Shown here: positions 1 through 8,861 of the stretch, piece by piece
How the letters are laid out: each line of letters begins with the position of its first letter
Position numbering within the stretch: the stretch's first letter is position 1
Source of the DNA: JADHUC01 sp964623055
Lineage (GTDB): Bacteria > Planctomycetota > Planctomycetia > Pirellulales > Pirellulaceae
DNA length: 64,000 nt
Reading direction: 5' to 3'
Assembly: GCA_964623055.1 (NCBI GenBank)
Contig: CAZURK010000019.1
Span: 1-64,000, forward strand
The notes under the pieces: generated by a model
The model's input: the letters and a program-made list of their open reading frames with translations, nothing else
Databases searched by the model: none
Told to the model about the DNA's origin: nothing
Program-made: the position numbers and the translations under genes

Positions 1-2164
1 TGAGGATCACTTCGCGGTTGGTCACGTCATAGTCATAGCCCTGCCCCGCCAGCGGTTCGGTGTGTTTGGGCAAAACGAAATTGTAGCCTTGGTCGCCGTA
101 GTAGTAGCACACGTCGGCCACGAAATGGCCTTGCTGCAGCAGGAAGCAACATCTTGCCAGGTAGTCCAGGAACGGTTTGGCCTTGGGCCACCAGACGAGG
201 TTAGGAGTAATGTGCGTACCTGCATGGTAGACCCATCCGGGCTTGCCCGCCTCGGGCGGCAGGTGGGAGGAAGTGTGCCAGACGAAGTGGTTAGTGCCCT
301 CGCAGAGCGCACGATCGGCCGATGGCTTCAGATCGATCGGGCCGTCCTGCCAGTGGTGCATACTGGTGAAAGCCTCCATGTGAACACGCCGCTTCCCGTA
401 GATATGAGCGGCGCAGGCGGTCTCTTTCACGACCCACATGCCGTCGGCGTTGGGGCGTTTCGGCCAGAATTCGCCGCGCACTTCATCAATCGCGCCCTGT
501 GCTTTCAGTGCGTCTACCGGTACTTGGTGAATTGGCGGTCCCGGGCCACCGGCCTCTGACTCGATGCCCAAGCCCGCGGCATGAGCTGCCTCGACGGCGG
601 CGCGGTAATAGGCGTCCACAAGCAGGTCGCCCAGCGTCTTGCGGTAGTCGTAGATGAACCGCGCGGTGACCTCGTCGTTGACGATGACGCTGCCCGACAG
701 AGTCGGCAAATATGGCTTCATGTCATAGCCGCGGTAGCCCGCGAACTGCTCGACCAGATCCGGCGTCCAGATCGCCCCCCGCACTTCGTAGCTCGCGAGG
801 TAAAGATACTTCAGGGCCGTCTTTCTCAGATCGCCCATCTTCGTTTCAAGCCGACCGGTCAGGTATTTGAGGAACGTGAGCGTGGCCTCGCGGCTGAAAT
901 GATCCGTGGCCAAGCCGTCGGAGTTCGGGCTAGGCACCTTCAGCCGCTCGCCCGTGTTCGAGCATACAAACCGCATGATTACCCATTTGCCGCCGGGCGC
1001 TTGCCATTTCAAGCGGCCGTCGGCGTCGATACGGTCAGTCAGGTCGATGATCGATTCGGGATCCTCGACAAGCAGCGGCGGCAGCCCGGCCGACGACCAG
1101 CCACCGTGTGCGCCGGATTTGTTGCCGTCGTTGATATTGCCCGACGACCACGTGCGGTCTTGGCCGAGCGAGGAACGGTAGCCGATCAGATCGGCGCCGT
1201 CACGGCTGCGGTCGGCAACATGCGAGATCACGACGTTGACGTCCTCCGTGTTGTATAGCTCGAACTCGCCAAGCTGCACTCGATCGAAACGGTCATTGTG
1301 TCCGCTCAGGATGCGAAGCCGTGCGTAGCGGGCATTGGCGGCCGGCAGATCGAAACGCTGCGCCTCGGTATTTGGCTCCAAGGACCCCCGCAGCACCTCG
1401 CGAAATGCCCCGTCGGCCGGCGTGGTCTCGGAAATGGCGATCGAGAACTCTTTGGTGAACAGATGGAGCTTTCCATGGCGTTTGGGATCATCGCTGGTCG
1501 TGTTGTACAACACGCAGTGGCTGAGCGTGTGGACGCCTGGCGGATCCAGCTTGAATACGAAGTCGTGGCCTGGCACCCGTTTTTCGGCCGGAACGGCCAG
1601 CACAGCCACGTCCTTGTAGAAGGCAGGCCTTCCATCCGAGTCGCGCGGCGCCTTTGCCGGCAGCGGCGGAAACGGCAAAACCTTGTCGAAGGCGGCCGGG
1701 CCCTCGACGTTCACCTCGGTCTGAAACAGGCCCATGCTCCCGTGCCGCGGCTCGACCCACGCTCCGCCCATGTCCCAACTGCTGGCCACCGAAAGCTCCG
1801 CATCCATGCCCAACCGACCGGCGACGCGCACGGCGTGGGCGATATCGTCCACGGATCCGTCGCCCATGAACGCTGGCCCCGCCGGAGGCACCGTCGCTTT
1901 GTCGCCGCGAGTCCCCATGTCGAAGATGCACACGCCGCGGATGCCGGTATCGTACATGTCCTTCAACTCGCGCTCGGCATAGTCGCGATTCACATACCCG
2001 TTCAACCACAGCCAATAGGCCGATGGCCGAGCCTCCTTGGGTGGATCGAGAAAACCGGCCACGAGCGGATCGTCGGGCTGGGCAGGTTCGGCGCCGACCA
2101 CTCGTGCCGCGATCACGACGTAGGTTGCCGCGGCGAGTAACAGACCTTTGATGCACGGATTCAT
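1..2164 (-). CDS. GH106-like glycoside hydrolase (alpha-L-rhamnosidase-type), C-terminus cut by window edge
   Basis: The reading frame is open from the ATG at 2164 to the window edge (about 721 codons). It starts with a signal peptide (MNPCIKGLLLAAATYVVIAA) followed by an AEPAQPDDP mature start. Early motifs SAYWLWLNGYV and GIRGVCIFDMG, a later GYDMKPYLPTLSG and the GLGIESEAGG region resemble the barrel of GH106 rhamnosidase-type enzymes, which remove alpha-L-rhamnose from polysaccharides. I assign the family from this pattern, not from a search. The ATG lies 2 nt after the sulfatase stop, so the two are surely co-transcribed. Role inferred: exported desulfation plus deglycosylation of a sulfated, rhamnose-containing polysaccharide. 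Three long plus-strand frames over this stretch are antisense shadows. The missing C-terminus probably holds beta-sandwich modules. Confidence 0.85.
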   Translation of the reverse strand, partial: MNPCIKGLLLAAATYVVIAARVVGAEPAQPDDPLVAGFLDPPKEARPSAYWLWLNGYVNRDYAERELKDMYDTGIRGVCIFDMGTRGDKATVPPAGPAFMGDGSVDDIAHAVRVAGRLGMDAELSVASSWDMGGAWVEPRHGSMGLFQTEVNVEGPAAFDKVLPFPPLPAKAPRDSDGRPAFYKDVAVLAVPAEKRVPGHDFVFKLDPPGVHTLSHCVLYNTTSDDPKRHGKLHLFTKEFSIAISETTPADGAFREVLRGSLEPNTEAQRFDLPAANARYARLRILSGHNDRFDRVQLGEFELYNTEDVNVVISHVADRSRDGADLIGYRSSLGQDRTWSSGNINDGNKSGAHGGWSSAGLPPLLVEDPESIIDLTDRIDADGRLKWQAPGGKWVIMRFVCSNTGERLKVPSPNSDGLATDHFSREATLTFLKYLTGRLETKMGDLRKTALKYLYLASYEVRGAIWTPDLVEQFAGYRGYDMKPYLPTLSGSVIVNDEVTARFIYDYRKTLGDLLVDAYYRAAVEAAHAAGLGIESEAGGPGPPIHQVPVDALKAQGAIDEVRGEFWPKRPNADGMWVVKETACAAHIYGKRRVHMEAFTSMHHWQDGPIDLKPSADRALCEGTNHFVWHTSSHLPPEAGKPGWVYHAGTHITPNLVWWPKAKPFLDYLARCCFLLQQGHFVADVCYYYGDQGYNFVLPKHTEPLAGQGYDYDVTNREVIL

Positions 2165-2166
2165 CT

Positions 2167-3582
2167 TCACGGCGTGTTCTCCTTTTCTGAGTCTGTCATC
2201 CACGGTGCGACGAAATGGTCGTTCGTCCGCTGGATCCATTGGACCAGCAACTGGCGGTGTCGCAACAGTTCGTCGCGATGGGCCGCGTGGCTGGCCAGAT
2301 TGCGTGTCTCGCCGGGATCGTCTTTCATGTCGAACAGCATCTCGGGTCGTTCGCCATCGGTGAAAGCGATGTATTTGTAGTGCGTCGTGCGCAGGACGCG
2401 CGCCTTGCGATGCGGCTGAGTGCGAAACGGCGACAGTTCACAGACGGCATGGCCTCGCCCCCGAGTCTTTGGATTCTCGATGATCGGTCGTAAGCTCACA
2501 CCCGTTACGGGCTTCGGCAACGTCACTCCTGCGTAGTCGCAAACGGTCGGCACGATGTCGATGCCGGAAACCGGGTGCGTCTGATCCTCGCGCCCGGCGG
2601 GAATCCGGTCCTTCCACGCAATCACAAACGGCACCGCCGCCGCCCCGTCGTACGGCGTCAGCTTCACGATGAACTGATGGCCCGCCACGCCCTCGCCGTG
2701 GTCGCTGGTAAAGACGATTAGTGTGTTTTCCTCCAGCCCCTGCTGGCGCAGCACATCAAGCATACGGCCGATCAAACGGTCGACCTGTTCGGTCAATCGG
2801 TAATACGTGTACAGGTACGCTCGCCAACGGATCTCGTCCCAGTCGGCCGTGTACTGCTGCTCGACTCCATACGTCTTCGGCTTTCGGCAGTCGCTCAGAA
2901 ACTCCGGCTCGTCCCGTGCGATGGCAAAGTTATCGGGCAGCGGGGGAAATAGATCGGCATTTGCCGGCGCCGAACGATTTTCGCGTACCGTCCAACAGAT
3001 GTCGTGCGGATTGTGCAATGACACGCACAGCAGCCACGGCCGATCGTGTTTCTTGCGCAGGAACGCCACGGCTTGATCCGTCACGGCCGCATCGGTCTGA
3101 TCGCCCAGCATAAATTTGGTCCCCTCGGGCACGTGCAGGCAGTCGAAGCCGGGAATCGTCCCGTCCGGCGGGCGCGGGTAGCTGGCCGGCAGATGCCATT
3201 TGCCGGTCCATGCCGTCTCGTACCCGGCATCGCGGAAGATCTGGCCGAGATTCGGGATCGCCGGATCCGGAGTCTGGCCGTTCAGCTCCACCCCCGTTTC
3301 GTGCGGCATGCAGCCGGTGACAATACTGCTGCGCGACGGCCCGCACACCGGCGCCGTGCAATACGAGATCCCAAAACGCACCCCCGCCGCAGCCAACGAG
3401 TCCATATGCGGAGTGTGCAGGTACGGATTTCCGTATGCGCTCATGGCCTGCAACGTCTGTTGGTCGGTCAGCAGCAACAGCACGTTGGGCCGCGAGCATT
3501 CGGCCAGCGGTTCTGAAGAGCAAACCGCGTTAGCTAACCCAAGGACGATCGAGAGGCCTGCGATTACATGCGTCTTCAGCAT
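2167..3582 (-). CDS. Secreted type I sulfatase (formylglycine-dependent)
   Basis: A 471-residue arylsulfatase-type hydrolase. The ATG at 3582 is preceded by GGAGGG and gives a signal peptide (MLKTHVIAGLSIVLGLANAV); a longer upstream frame runs into a repeat element and was rejected. Near the N-terminus are RPNVLLLLTDQQ (metal-binding Asp40) and APVCGPSR, the C-x-P-S-R signature whose Cys80 is converted to formylglycine. TAWTGKWHLP and FTSDHGEG are further sulfatase landmarks. It would hydrolyse sulfate esters of exported or external polysaccharide. It sits between an SGNH/sialate-esterase-like gene upstream and the GH106-like gene 2 nt downstream, which suggests sequential removal of acetyl, sulfate and sugar groups. 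The substrate cannot be told from sequence. Confidence 0.93.
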   Translation of the reverse strand: MLKTHVIAGLSIVLGLANAVCSSEPLAECSRPNVLLLLTDQQTLQAMSAYGNPYLHTPHMDSLAAAGVRFGISYCTAPVCGPSRSSIVTGCMPHETGVELNGQTPDPAIPNLGQIFRDAGYETAWTGKWHLPASYPRPPDGTIPGFDCLHVPEGTKFMLGDQTDAAVTDQAVAFLRKKHDRPWLLCVSLHNPHDICWTVRENRSAPANADLFPPLPDNFAIARDEPEFLSDCRKPKTYGVEQQYTADWDEIRWRAYLYTYYRLTEQVDRLIGRMLDVLRQQGLEENTLIVFTSDHGEGVAGHQFIVKLTPYDGAAAVPFVIAWKDRIPAGREDQTHPVSGIDIVPTVCDYAGVTLPKPVTGVSLRPIIENPKTRGRGHAVCELSPFRTQPHRKARVLRTTHYKYIAFTDGERPEMLFDMKDDPGETRNLASHAAHRDELLRHRQLLVQWIQRTNDHFVAPWMTDSEKENTP

Positions 3583-3618
3583 CTTTCCCTCCACGCACAA
3601 CCGACACGGCATTGGGCC

Positions 3619-3778
3619 GCAGCCAAATCCGAAACTCGAAATCCGAAATCCCAAACAAATTCAAAATCGAAAATCCAAATGACCGAAACAGACGCGACGG
3701 TATGCCGCTCGTGGTTTTGAGCATTCCTGCTTTGAGTTTTGGATTTGTTTCGTATTTCGTGCTTCGGATTTGGAATTT
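3619..3778. repeat. MITE-like dispersed repeat, copy 1
   Basis: About 160 bp with imperfect terminal inverted repeats of 35-40 bp made of AAATCCGAAACTCGAAATCC-type units. The reverse complement of 10858-11018 matches nearly throughout, including the unique centre (GTATGCCGCTCGTGGTTTTG). It lies upstream of the sulfatase start and downstream of the SGNH esterase gene. It has no coding capacity of its own. Confidence 0.9.
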
Positions 3779-3809
3779 CAAAAGCTCCGCACATCTCAGA
3801 CGGGTCTTC

Positions 3810-4574
3810 TCAGTCCGGCCTTCCATCCTTGGGTGGCTCATTCCCCTCGATCAGCGCCTTGGCCTGCCGTGCGTAGCGACGTCCCAGCAATTCGTAGCCT
3901 TCTCGTGTGTAGTGCAAGTCGTCACGCTTGACGCCGTTTTTCTCCTTGTCGTTCAGATCGTCGCAATCGACCCAGGCGCCACGAGGGTCATTGTTGGCGA
4001 TGTCGATTTGTGCCTTTCGGACGTTTTGCCAGTCGGTGTAGTCCGCCTTGCCGAAATCGCTGAGGCGACCGATGACGAAATTCATCTCCGGTTGTTCCAG
4101 GTCACGGCGGAGATTCTTGACAAGCTGCGCGAGCGCGTCCGCATAGGCGGCGCTCAACCCTTCCTTGGCGTCGCGCTCGCCCTGCATCCAGCAGAAAGTA
4201 ACCGACGCCGGTTTGGGATGCTTGTCGATCAGCCTCTTGTATTGCTCGATAATCGGATCGTAGTAGATGGTTCCCTTGTTCTTGTCCCTTGCTCGCTTCG
4301 TCTTGGCATCAATACCATGTTTCGTGGCGATGTCGTCCCATTCTTTGACCCAATAGCGAATAGGCTGCCCGCCGCGCGCGACCTTGAAGTAGACAACCTC
4401 GGCGTCAGGGAACAGCGTCTTTGCCTCGGGTTCAAAACCGAGCGCGGGATTCATCCCGGCCATATTCGACTGGCCGGAGAGGACAAAGATGTGCACGGGC
4501 TTGTCGGCAGCAGAAAGAACGCTGGTGATAGCCACGACGGCAATAGGAAACAGTGTCAAACGCAAGCAAATCAT
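3810..4574 (-). CDS. Secreted SGNH-fold carbohydrate esterase, sialate O-acetylesterase-like
   Basis: A 254-residue secreted enzyme with a signal peptide ending near VLSAADKP. Block motifs are typical of the SASA/CE6 group of acetylesterases: FVLSGQSNMAGM (Ser nucleophile in GQSN), VTFCWMQGERDA (block III) and DDLHYTREGYELLG (catalytic Asp/His pair). It would deacetylate sugars in polysaccharide. It is the first gene of a leftward run with a sulfatase and a GH106-like enzyme, but 227 nt containing a MITE-like repeat separate it from the sulfatase. The start ATG at 4574 follows AGGAGGATGCCCC, a good ribosome-binding site. Confidence 0.9.
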   Translation of the reverse strand: MICLRLTLFPIAVVAITSVLSAADKPVHIFVLSGQSNMAGMNPALGFEPEAKTLFPDAEVVYFKVARGGQPIRYWVKEWDDIATKHGIDAKTKRARDKNKGTIYYDPIIEQYKRLIDKHPKPASVTFCWMQGERDAKEGLSAAYADALAQLVKNLRRDLEQPEMNFVIGRLSDFGKADYTDWQNVRKAQIDIANNDPRGAWVDCDDLNDKEKNGVKRDDLHYTREGYELLGRRYARQAKALIEGNEPPKDGRPD

Positions 4575-4727
4575 GGGGCATCCTCCTGTACGGAACCACG
4601 TTCTGCCAAACGGCCGATAACAGCCGGCCTCGGCAAGTGGTTGATCTTGTCATCGGCTCAGCGATTCGTCAACAGATGATAGTAGAATTCCGGTCCGCTC
4701 GCGACTACACCGTCTAACCGCAATTCG

Positions 4728-4752
4728 AGGTCCCGCTCGGCAAGCGGGACCT
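4728..4752. repeat. Palindrome family 1 (AGGTCCCGCT / AGCGGGACCT), copy 1
   Basis: Perfect 10-bp arms around a 5-nt loop CGGCA. It lies in the 286-nt gap between divergent genes (minus gene starting at 4574, plus gene starting at 4861). The same sequence recurs near 24.9 kb, 45.3-45.4 kb and, as a variant, 46.5 kb. Confidence 0.85.
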
Positions 4753-4786
4753 ACATTCGTGGCTGCCCCAGAGTATGCGTGAATAC

Positions 4787-4816
4787 TTGCGGCCCCTTGG
4801 AACGAATCGCTATAGT
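4787..4816 (+). promoter_or_regulatory. Possible sigma70-type promoter for the TPR gene
   Basis: TTGCGG at 4787-4792 and TATAGT at 4811-4816 are separated by 18 nt and lie about 45 nt upstream of the start codon at 4861. The match is by eye only. Confidence 0.35.
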
Positions 4817-4860
4817 GCAATTGCGGGTAAACTCGTCGTGCTTTTCGAATGAGGTCCGTC

Positions 4861-6945
4861 ATGAGTTTCGATCGACCGTACTTGGGCTGCTGTGTTTTGG
4901 GTTCTGCACTGCTGATCTCCGCCGCCTGCACGTGTTTCGCAAAGGGCGACACGGGGGATTACGAACGCGGAATGAAGGTGCTCGATGAGGCTCGCCAACA
5001 ACGAGAGTCCAAGCGACGAGACGAACTGTTGGACGAGGCGGAATCTGCGTTCCGCGCGTTTCTGCAAGCAACCCCGAAACACTCCTCGGCGTATTCCGCC
5101 CGTTCGCAGCTTGGCAACATCCTCGTGGAACGAGCACGGAATACCAATGGAAACGGGCAGGCCGAAGCTCGCATATTGTACGAACAGGCGTACGAGACTT
5201 TTGAGAAAATGGAGGTGGAACTGAAGGTAATGCTCGCAGAGTTCGCTTTGGTTCCCAACCGGGGACGATTGGCAATCCGCGACCGTTTGCGGGCCGATTA
5301 CCTTCAGGCCCAGTTGCTGATGGCGGCGGTGCTGGAGGAATCGGCGGATACGTACGATTCGGAAGACGCGAAGCGGCAAGAGATCCTGGCAAAGGCAGCC
5401 GAAGAGTACCGGGAGATTTCCCGGAAATACCGTACCCTGCTGGCAGGACAGTACGCCCAACTCTACCGGGGCCGCTGTCTATGGAAGAGTGGAAAGTGCA
5501 AAGAAGCTCTGCAGTGTTTCGAGGAGGTGCTTGGCCAACCTGACGTGAAAGAGTTCATCGCGGTCAAGACAAAGGCATTGTGTCTGGCACTGGAATGCTG
5601 GCTTGACGATTCACAGAAGCAGTATCGACAGGCCACGGTTCGCGGTGACGAATGGTTGAAGAAGCATCGTGGTCATAGCCAGGAGTCGCACGACTGGCTG
5701 TGCCTACGGTTCCAGTTGGCCCGCGCACATTGGCTGCTGATTGAATGGCTCGACGACGTCCAAGAGAGAATCACACATCGGGAGAAAGCGATAGCGTTGG
5801 CCGAGTCTGTTCGGCGGCGGGAGGGCAAGTTTCAGGCCGAGGCACGGAAGCTGCTGGCTGAAATCGGTGATGCTGCTGTGGGATCGCTAGAACCGCCGTC
5901 TTTTGCCGAGGCAATGGCGGCCGGAAAGGAAGTGCTGGACGAGATCAAGGAAACCGCGGCAGAGATGGCGCGCCAGGGTATACCGGCCGCGGCGCCCGAC
6001 ATGGAGGACACGCCAAAGCCTGACCCGTTGCAGTTAGAACTGAAGCAGAAGCAGGCCGAGGCGATCCGCCATTTTCAACTCGCCCTGAAACTGGCCGACG
6101 ATGAGACGCCCAAAGAAGACGTCGACATAGTACGCTACCTTCTCTGCTACCTGCACTACTCAAAAGGAGCCTACGAGAAGGCGGCTGAGTTGGGCGACGA
6201 GGCGGCACGGAATCCGGACGCGACCGGGGCACGCCAGAGCGCTAAGATCACCTTGGCGTCGTACATGAAAATGTACCAAGCTGCGCCGCCGAAAAGTGAA
6301 AAGGCCCGCGGCGTGGTCAAACGACTCGAAGCTCTAGCCGACCACATCCTCGATACCTGGCCCGAGGGGCAGGAGGCCGAGGAAGCGCTCGACTCGCTTA
6401 TTGCGATTCTGATCCGGGAAGACCATGCCGAGGATTCGGTCGCCTACTTGGAGAAGCTGGCCACCGATTCGCCTCGCCGCAACCGTGCCGCGCTGCGAGT
6501 GGGCACGGCGTTGTCCAAGGATTTCTTGGCGGTCCACCACCGACTGCGTACCTGGGAACGAGATGGCGCTCCTGGACCGGATGTAGACGCCAAAGCTGTG
6601 AAGAAACAAGCGGCCAAGATGAAGCAGCAAGCCATGTCTATCCTGGCTGACGCAATCCAAAGCGCTCGCGAATCGAAGAACATCACCCAGGACGTGGTGA
6701 TGGCCGCCATGTCGTTGGTACAGATCCACATAGCATCCGTAGAACCCGAACGGGCTATTTCCCTGTTGGAGGATCCGAAGATCGGACCGGTCACGTTGGT
6801 TCAGGGTAACCATCCCGCGACCCAACGCCCCACCGTCCGTCGTGAGATCTGCAAGACGGCGATTTGGCTATACAAGGCTATGGACCAGGAAGAAAAAGCA
6901 AAGCCACTTCGGAAATTGCTGGAGGCGTTGGAGGAGGATGGTTAG
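4861..6945 (+). CDS. Secreted TPR-repeat protein of unknown function
   Basis: I use the ATG at 4861, which has GAGG 6 nt upstream; an in-frame ATG at 4849 is the alternative. The N-terminus is a signal peptide with a Cys-rich hydrophobic core (VLGSALLISAACTCFA). The rest is helical with repeated TPR-like pairs, for example AESAFRAFLQATPKHSSAYS, ALQCFEEVLG and a stretch AIRHFQLALKLADDE. Such proteins scaffold complexes in the periplasm; no catalytic motif is visible. It is isolated: a divergent gene upstream, and a long perfect hairpin followed by a convergent gene downstream. The ending KAKPLRKLLEALEEDG is a complete helix. Confidence 0.88.
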   Translation: MSFDRPYLGCCVLGSALLISAACTCFAKGDTGDYERGMKVLDEARQQRESKRRDELLDEAESAFRAFLQATPKHSSAYSARSQLGNILVERARNTNGNGQAEARILYEQAYETFEKMEVELKVMLAEFALVPNRGRLAIRDRLRADYLQAQLLMAAVLEESADTYDSEDAKRQEILAKAAEEYREISRKYRTLLAGQYAQLYRGRCLWKSGKCKEALQCFEEVLGQPDVKEFIAVKTKALCLALECWLDDSQKQYRQATVRGDEWLKKHRGHSQESHDWLCLRFQLARAHWLLIEWLDDVQERITHREKAIALAESVRRREGKFQAEARKLLAEIGDAAVGSLEPPSFAEAMAAGKEVLDEIKETAAEMARQGIPAAAPDMEDTPKPDPLQLELKQKQAEAIRHFQLALKLADDETPKEDVDIVRYLLCYLHYSKGAYEKAAELGDEAARNPDATGARQSAKITLASYMKMYQAAPPKSEKARGVVKRLEALADHILDTWPEGQEAEEALDSLIAILIREDHAEDSVAYLEKLATDSPRRNRAALRVGTALSKDFLAVHHRLRTWERDGAPGPDVDAKAVKKQAAKMKQQAMSILADAIQSARESKNITQDVVMAAMSLVQIHIASVEPERAISLLEDPKIGPVTLVQGNHPATQRPTVRREICKTAIWLYKAMDQEEKAKPLRKLLEALEEDG

Positions 6946-6987
6946 GACGCATTTCTCAACAGACTGCAGGATCGTGAAAGTCTGTTG

Positions 6988-7053
6988 ACACAAGCCCGAA
7001 GCGCCAGCGAGGGAGTTCGGTGCTGGTCCCTCGCTGGCGCTTCGGGCTTGTGT
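6988..7053. repeat. Perfect 27-bp inverted repeat, hairpin between convergent genes
   Basis: Arms 6988-7014 and 7027-7053 are perfect reverse complements around a 12-nt loop; the arm core is AAGCCCGAAGCGCCAGCGAG. It sits 43 nt after the TPR gene and 20 nt before the stop of the convergent oxidoreductase, so it can act as a transcript end for both. There is no T-run, so classical intrinsic termination is not shown. Confidence 0.88.
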
Positions 7054-7072
7054 GATCGGCGAGGAATGTGTG

Positions 7073-8476
7073 CTAGACGTTCTCCGGAATCACGAACGGA
7101 GCGCGGTAGTGCCCTCGGGCCAGTTGGTTCGCCTTGGTCGCTAGCTCAGAATTGCCAACAAATCGCTCCGAAGCAGAATCCATCTCGAGCCACGGGCCAA
7201 GCACGACTTTCGTTTTCGAGAAGTCGACGCCGTTCACCGTAAGATGCTCCTGGAATCGCTCGAAGGTTTCCTCGGCGTCATTGCCTCGATCTTTGATCGC
7301 CTCTTGCACTTCGCCGGACGAGTGCTGCGTGCCGAGTCGATAGGAGATATTGGCCATGTGGACCAGCGCCGAGGACAGGTGGCCTTCGAGCACGTCGGCG
7401 CGCAGGTCGCTGACTTTCCGGCTGCGCACGGCCGAGATGAAGTTGTATAGATGCCCTTTGTGCGCACGAAATCCCCCTCTGTCGCCCTCTTTGCCGACAG
7501 GTCCGGGCATACCGGAATCGCCGCGTTCGCACTTGGCCTTCGAGCCGATGGTCTTGGGGCCCTTGTCCGATGGCAGGTTGCGTAACTCGAAAATGACCAT
7601 CGGGCCCGGGTCGTACTGGAACAGGGCAATCTGCGTGTTCGGCGTCTGGCCGTCGTCGTCGAACAGGAACCGTCCGCCAAGACTCATCACGCGTTTGGGC
7701 AATACGCTCTGGCCGAGCGACAAACGGCAAGCGTCCAGGGGATAGATGCCGTTGTTGCCGATCTCGCCCGTACCGGTCGACCACACCCAGTGCCAATCGT
7801 AATGCAGGTTCTTTCGCATTAGCGGCTCCAGTGGAGCGGGCCCGGTCCACAGGTTGTAGTCCAGCGATGCGGGTGGAGCCTGCGGGCCATCGACCTTGCC
7901 GATGGTCCGGCGCATTCTGTTCAACGAGGTGTGGCATACCAAGATCTTTCCGAGATCACCGATCTCTAACCGCGTCTCGGCCGTCTTCTTCCCGTGGCTC
8001 TGATTGCCAAACTGAACGATACGTTCGTACTTCCGAGCCGCCTCGACCATCTTGCGACCTTCCCAAAGATTGTGACACAGCGGCTTTTCGCAATAGACAT
8101 CCTTGCCCGCTTGGCATCCCCAGACGGTAACCAGTGCGTGCCAGTGATCGGGCGTTGCCGTTGTGATGGCGTCGATATCCTTGTTGTCCAGCAGTTTGCG
8201 GACATCGGTGTAGACATCCACCTTCTGCTTCAGGTCTTTGGCCTCCTTCTCTCCGCGAGCCCGCACACTGCTATCCGGATCGCATAATCCCACGACTCTG
8301 ACGCCAGGCAGTTCACGCAGCAGCCTAATGTGGAGGCGCCCTTGGCCACGGAAGCCGACCACGGCAACGCGTATATCGTCGTTGGCGCCAAGTGCCCGCG
8401 CATGCGGCGCGAGTGCCAAACCGGCACCCGCCGCCAGTGATCCTCGAACGAACGTACGGCGTGTGATCCGTTTCAT
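7073..8476 (-). CDS. Tat-exported Gfo/Idh/MocA family oxidoreductase
   Basis: A 467-residue NAD(P)-dependent sugar or polyol dehydrogenase-like protein. The ATG at 8476 has GGGGA in front and starts a twin-arginine signal (RRTFVRGSLAAGAGLALAP). The Rossmann part follows (IRVAVVGFRGQGRLHIRLLR), then TATPDHWHALV and the family's EKP motif (YCEKPLCHNLWEG). The C-terminal alpha/beta part contains NYNLWTGPAPL-like and WVWSTGTGEIGNNGIYPLD segments. Exported members of this family are numerous in planctomycetes and act on sugars outside the cytoplasm; the substrate here is unknown. A frame extending to 8656 exists but lacks a signal peptide and was rejected. Two further paralogues occur at about 58 and 61 kb. 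Confidence 0.93.
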   Translation of the reverse strand: MKRITRRTFVRGSLAAGAGLALAPHARALGANDDIRVAVVGFRGQGRLHIRLLRELPGVRVVGLCDPDSSVRARGEKEAKDLKQKVDVYTDVRKLLDNKDIDAITTATPDHWHALVTVWGCQAGKDVYCEKPLCHNLWEGRKMVEAARKYERIVQFGNQSHGKKTAETRLEIGDLGKILVCHTSLNRMRRTIGKVDGPQAPPASLDYNLWTGPAPLEPLMRKNLHYDWHWVWSTGTGEIGNNGIYPLDACRLSLGQSVLPKRVMSLGGRFLFDDDGQTPNTQIALFQYDPGPMVIFELRNLPSDKGPKTIGSKAKCERGDSGMPGPVGKEGDRGGFRAHKGHLYNFISAVRSRKVSDLRADVLEGHLSSALVHMANISYRLGTQHSSGEVQEAIKDRGNDAEETFERFQEHLTVNGVDFSKTKVVLGPWLEMDSASERFVGNSELATKANQLARGHYRAPFVIPENV

Positions 8477-8861
8477 GGCTGTCCCCTTTCGATCAACTCG
8501 GCTCGTTTGATTCGAATTCGATATGTGTCCACAGACTGCCACAGGCGGTTCCAAGACAAGACGTATTATGCCATACGTGGCCGCGCTCATGTCGAGGTCT
8601 GGTGGTTTCTTGTGTCTTTTCGTTTGGCCGCAGCCGCTCGTGGGGCACGATTCCATCGTGCCGAGGCACGTTGGAAACGTGCCCCACAGAACGCGTCAAG
8701 AATGACAACGCGAAGTAACGAAGAGCGCGAAGTTATTGTGCATATCTACCGCACGTAGGCTTGTTTGGCCGTGTTCGGTTTCGTCATAATTTGGCCTGTG
8801 GATTCTGCTCGGCGTATTGCGCACTCGCATACGAGACGATTTATCGACCGAAAGGATAGCC
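8477..8861. other. Intergenic region between divergent genes
   Basis: This 385-nt gap holds a nested palindrome at 8640-8687 and a possible promoter for the symporter (TTGTTT at 8761-8766, 18 nt, CATAAT at 8785-8790). I see no gene or structured RNA in the rest. Confidence 0.6.
8640..8687. repeat. Palindrome family 2 (GTGGGGCACG...CGTGCCCCAC), copy 1
   Basis: The outer arms GTGGGGCACG and CGTGCCCCAC pair, and each half is itself a small palindrome (GGCACGATTCCATCGTGCC; GGCACGTTGGAAACGTGCC). The same layout recurs at 53811-53867 with a longer spacer. Confidence 0.85.

Noticed and set aside
62..2140. Three long plus-strand open frames (165, 225 and 280 codons) covering the first 2.1 kb
   Set aside because: They are antisense to a continuous minus-strand frame with a signal peptide and GH106-like motifs; their translations are Arg/Val/Ala-rich without domain motifs.
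1488..2156. Minus-strand frame of 222 codons over the GH106-like start
   Set aside because: It is the +1 shadow of the real gene, with an extreme Arg content.
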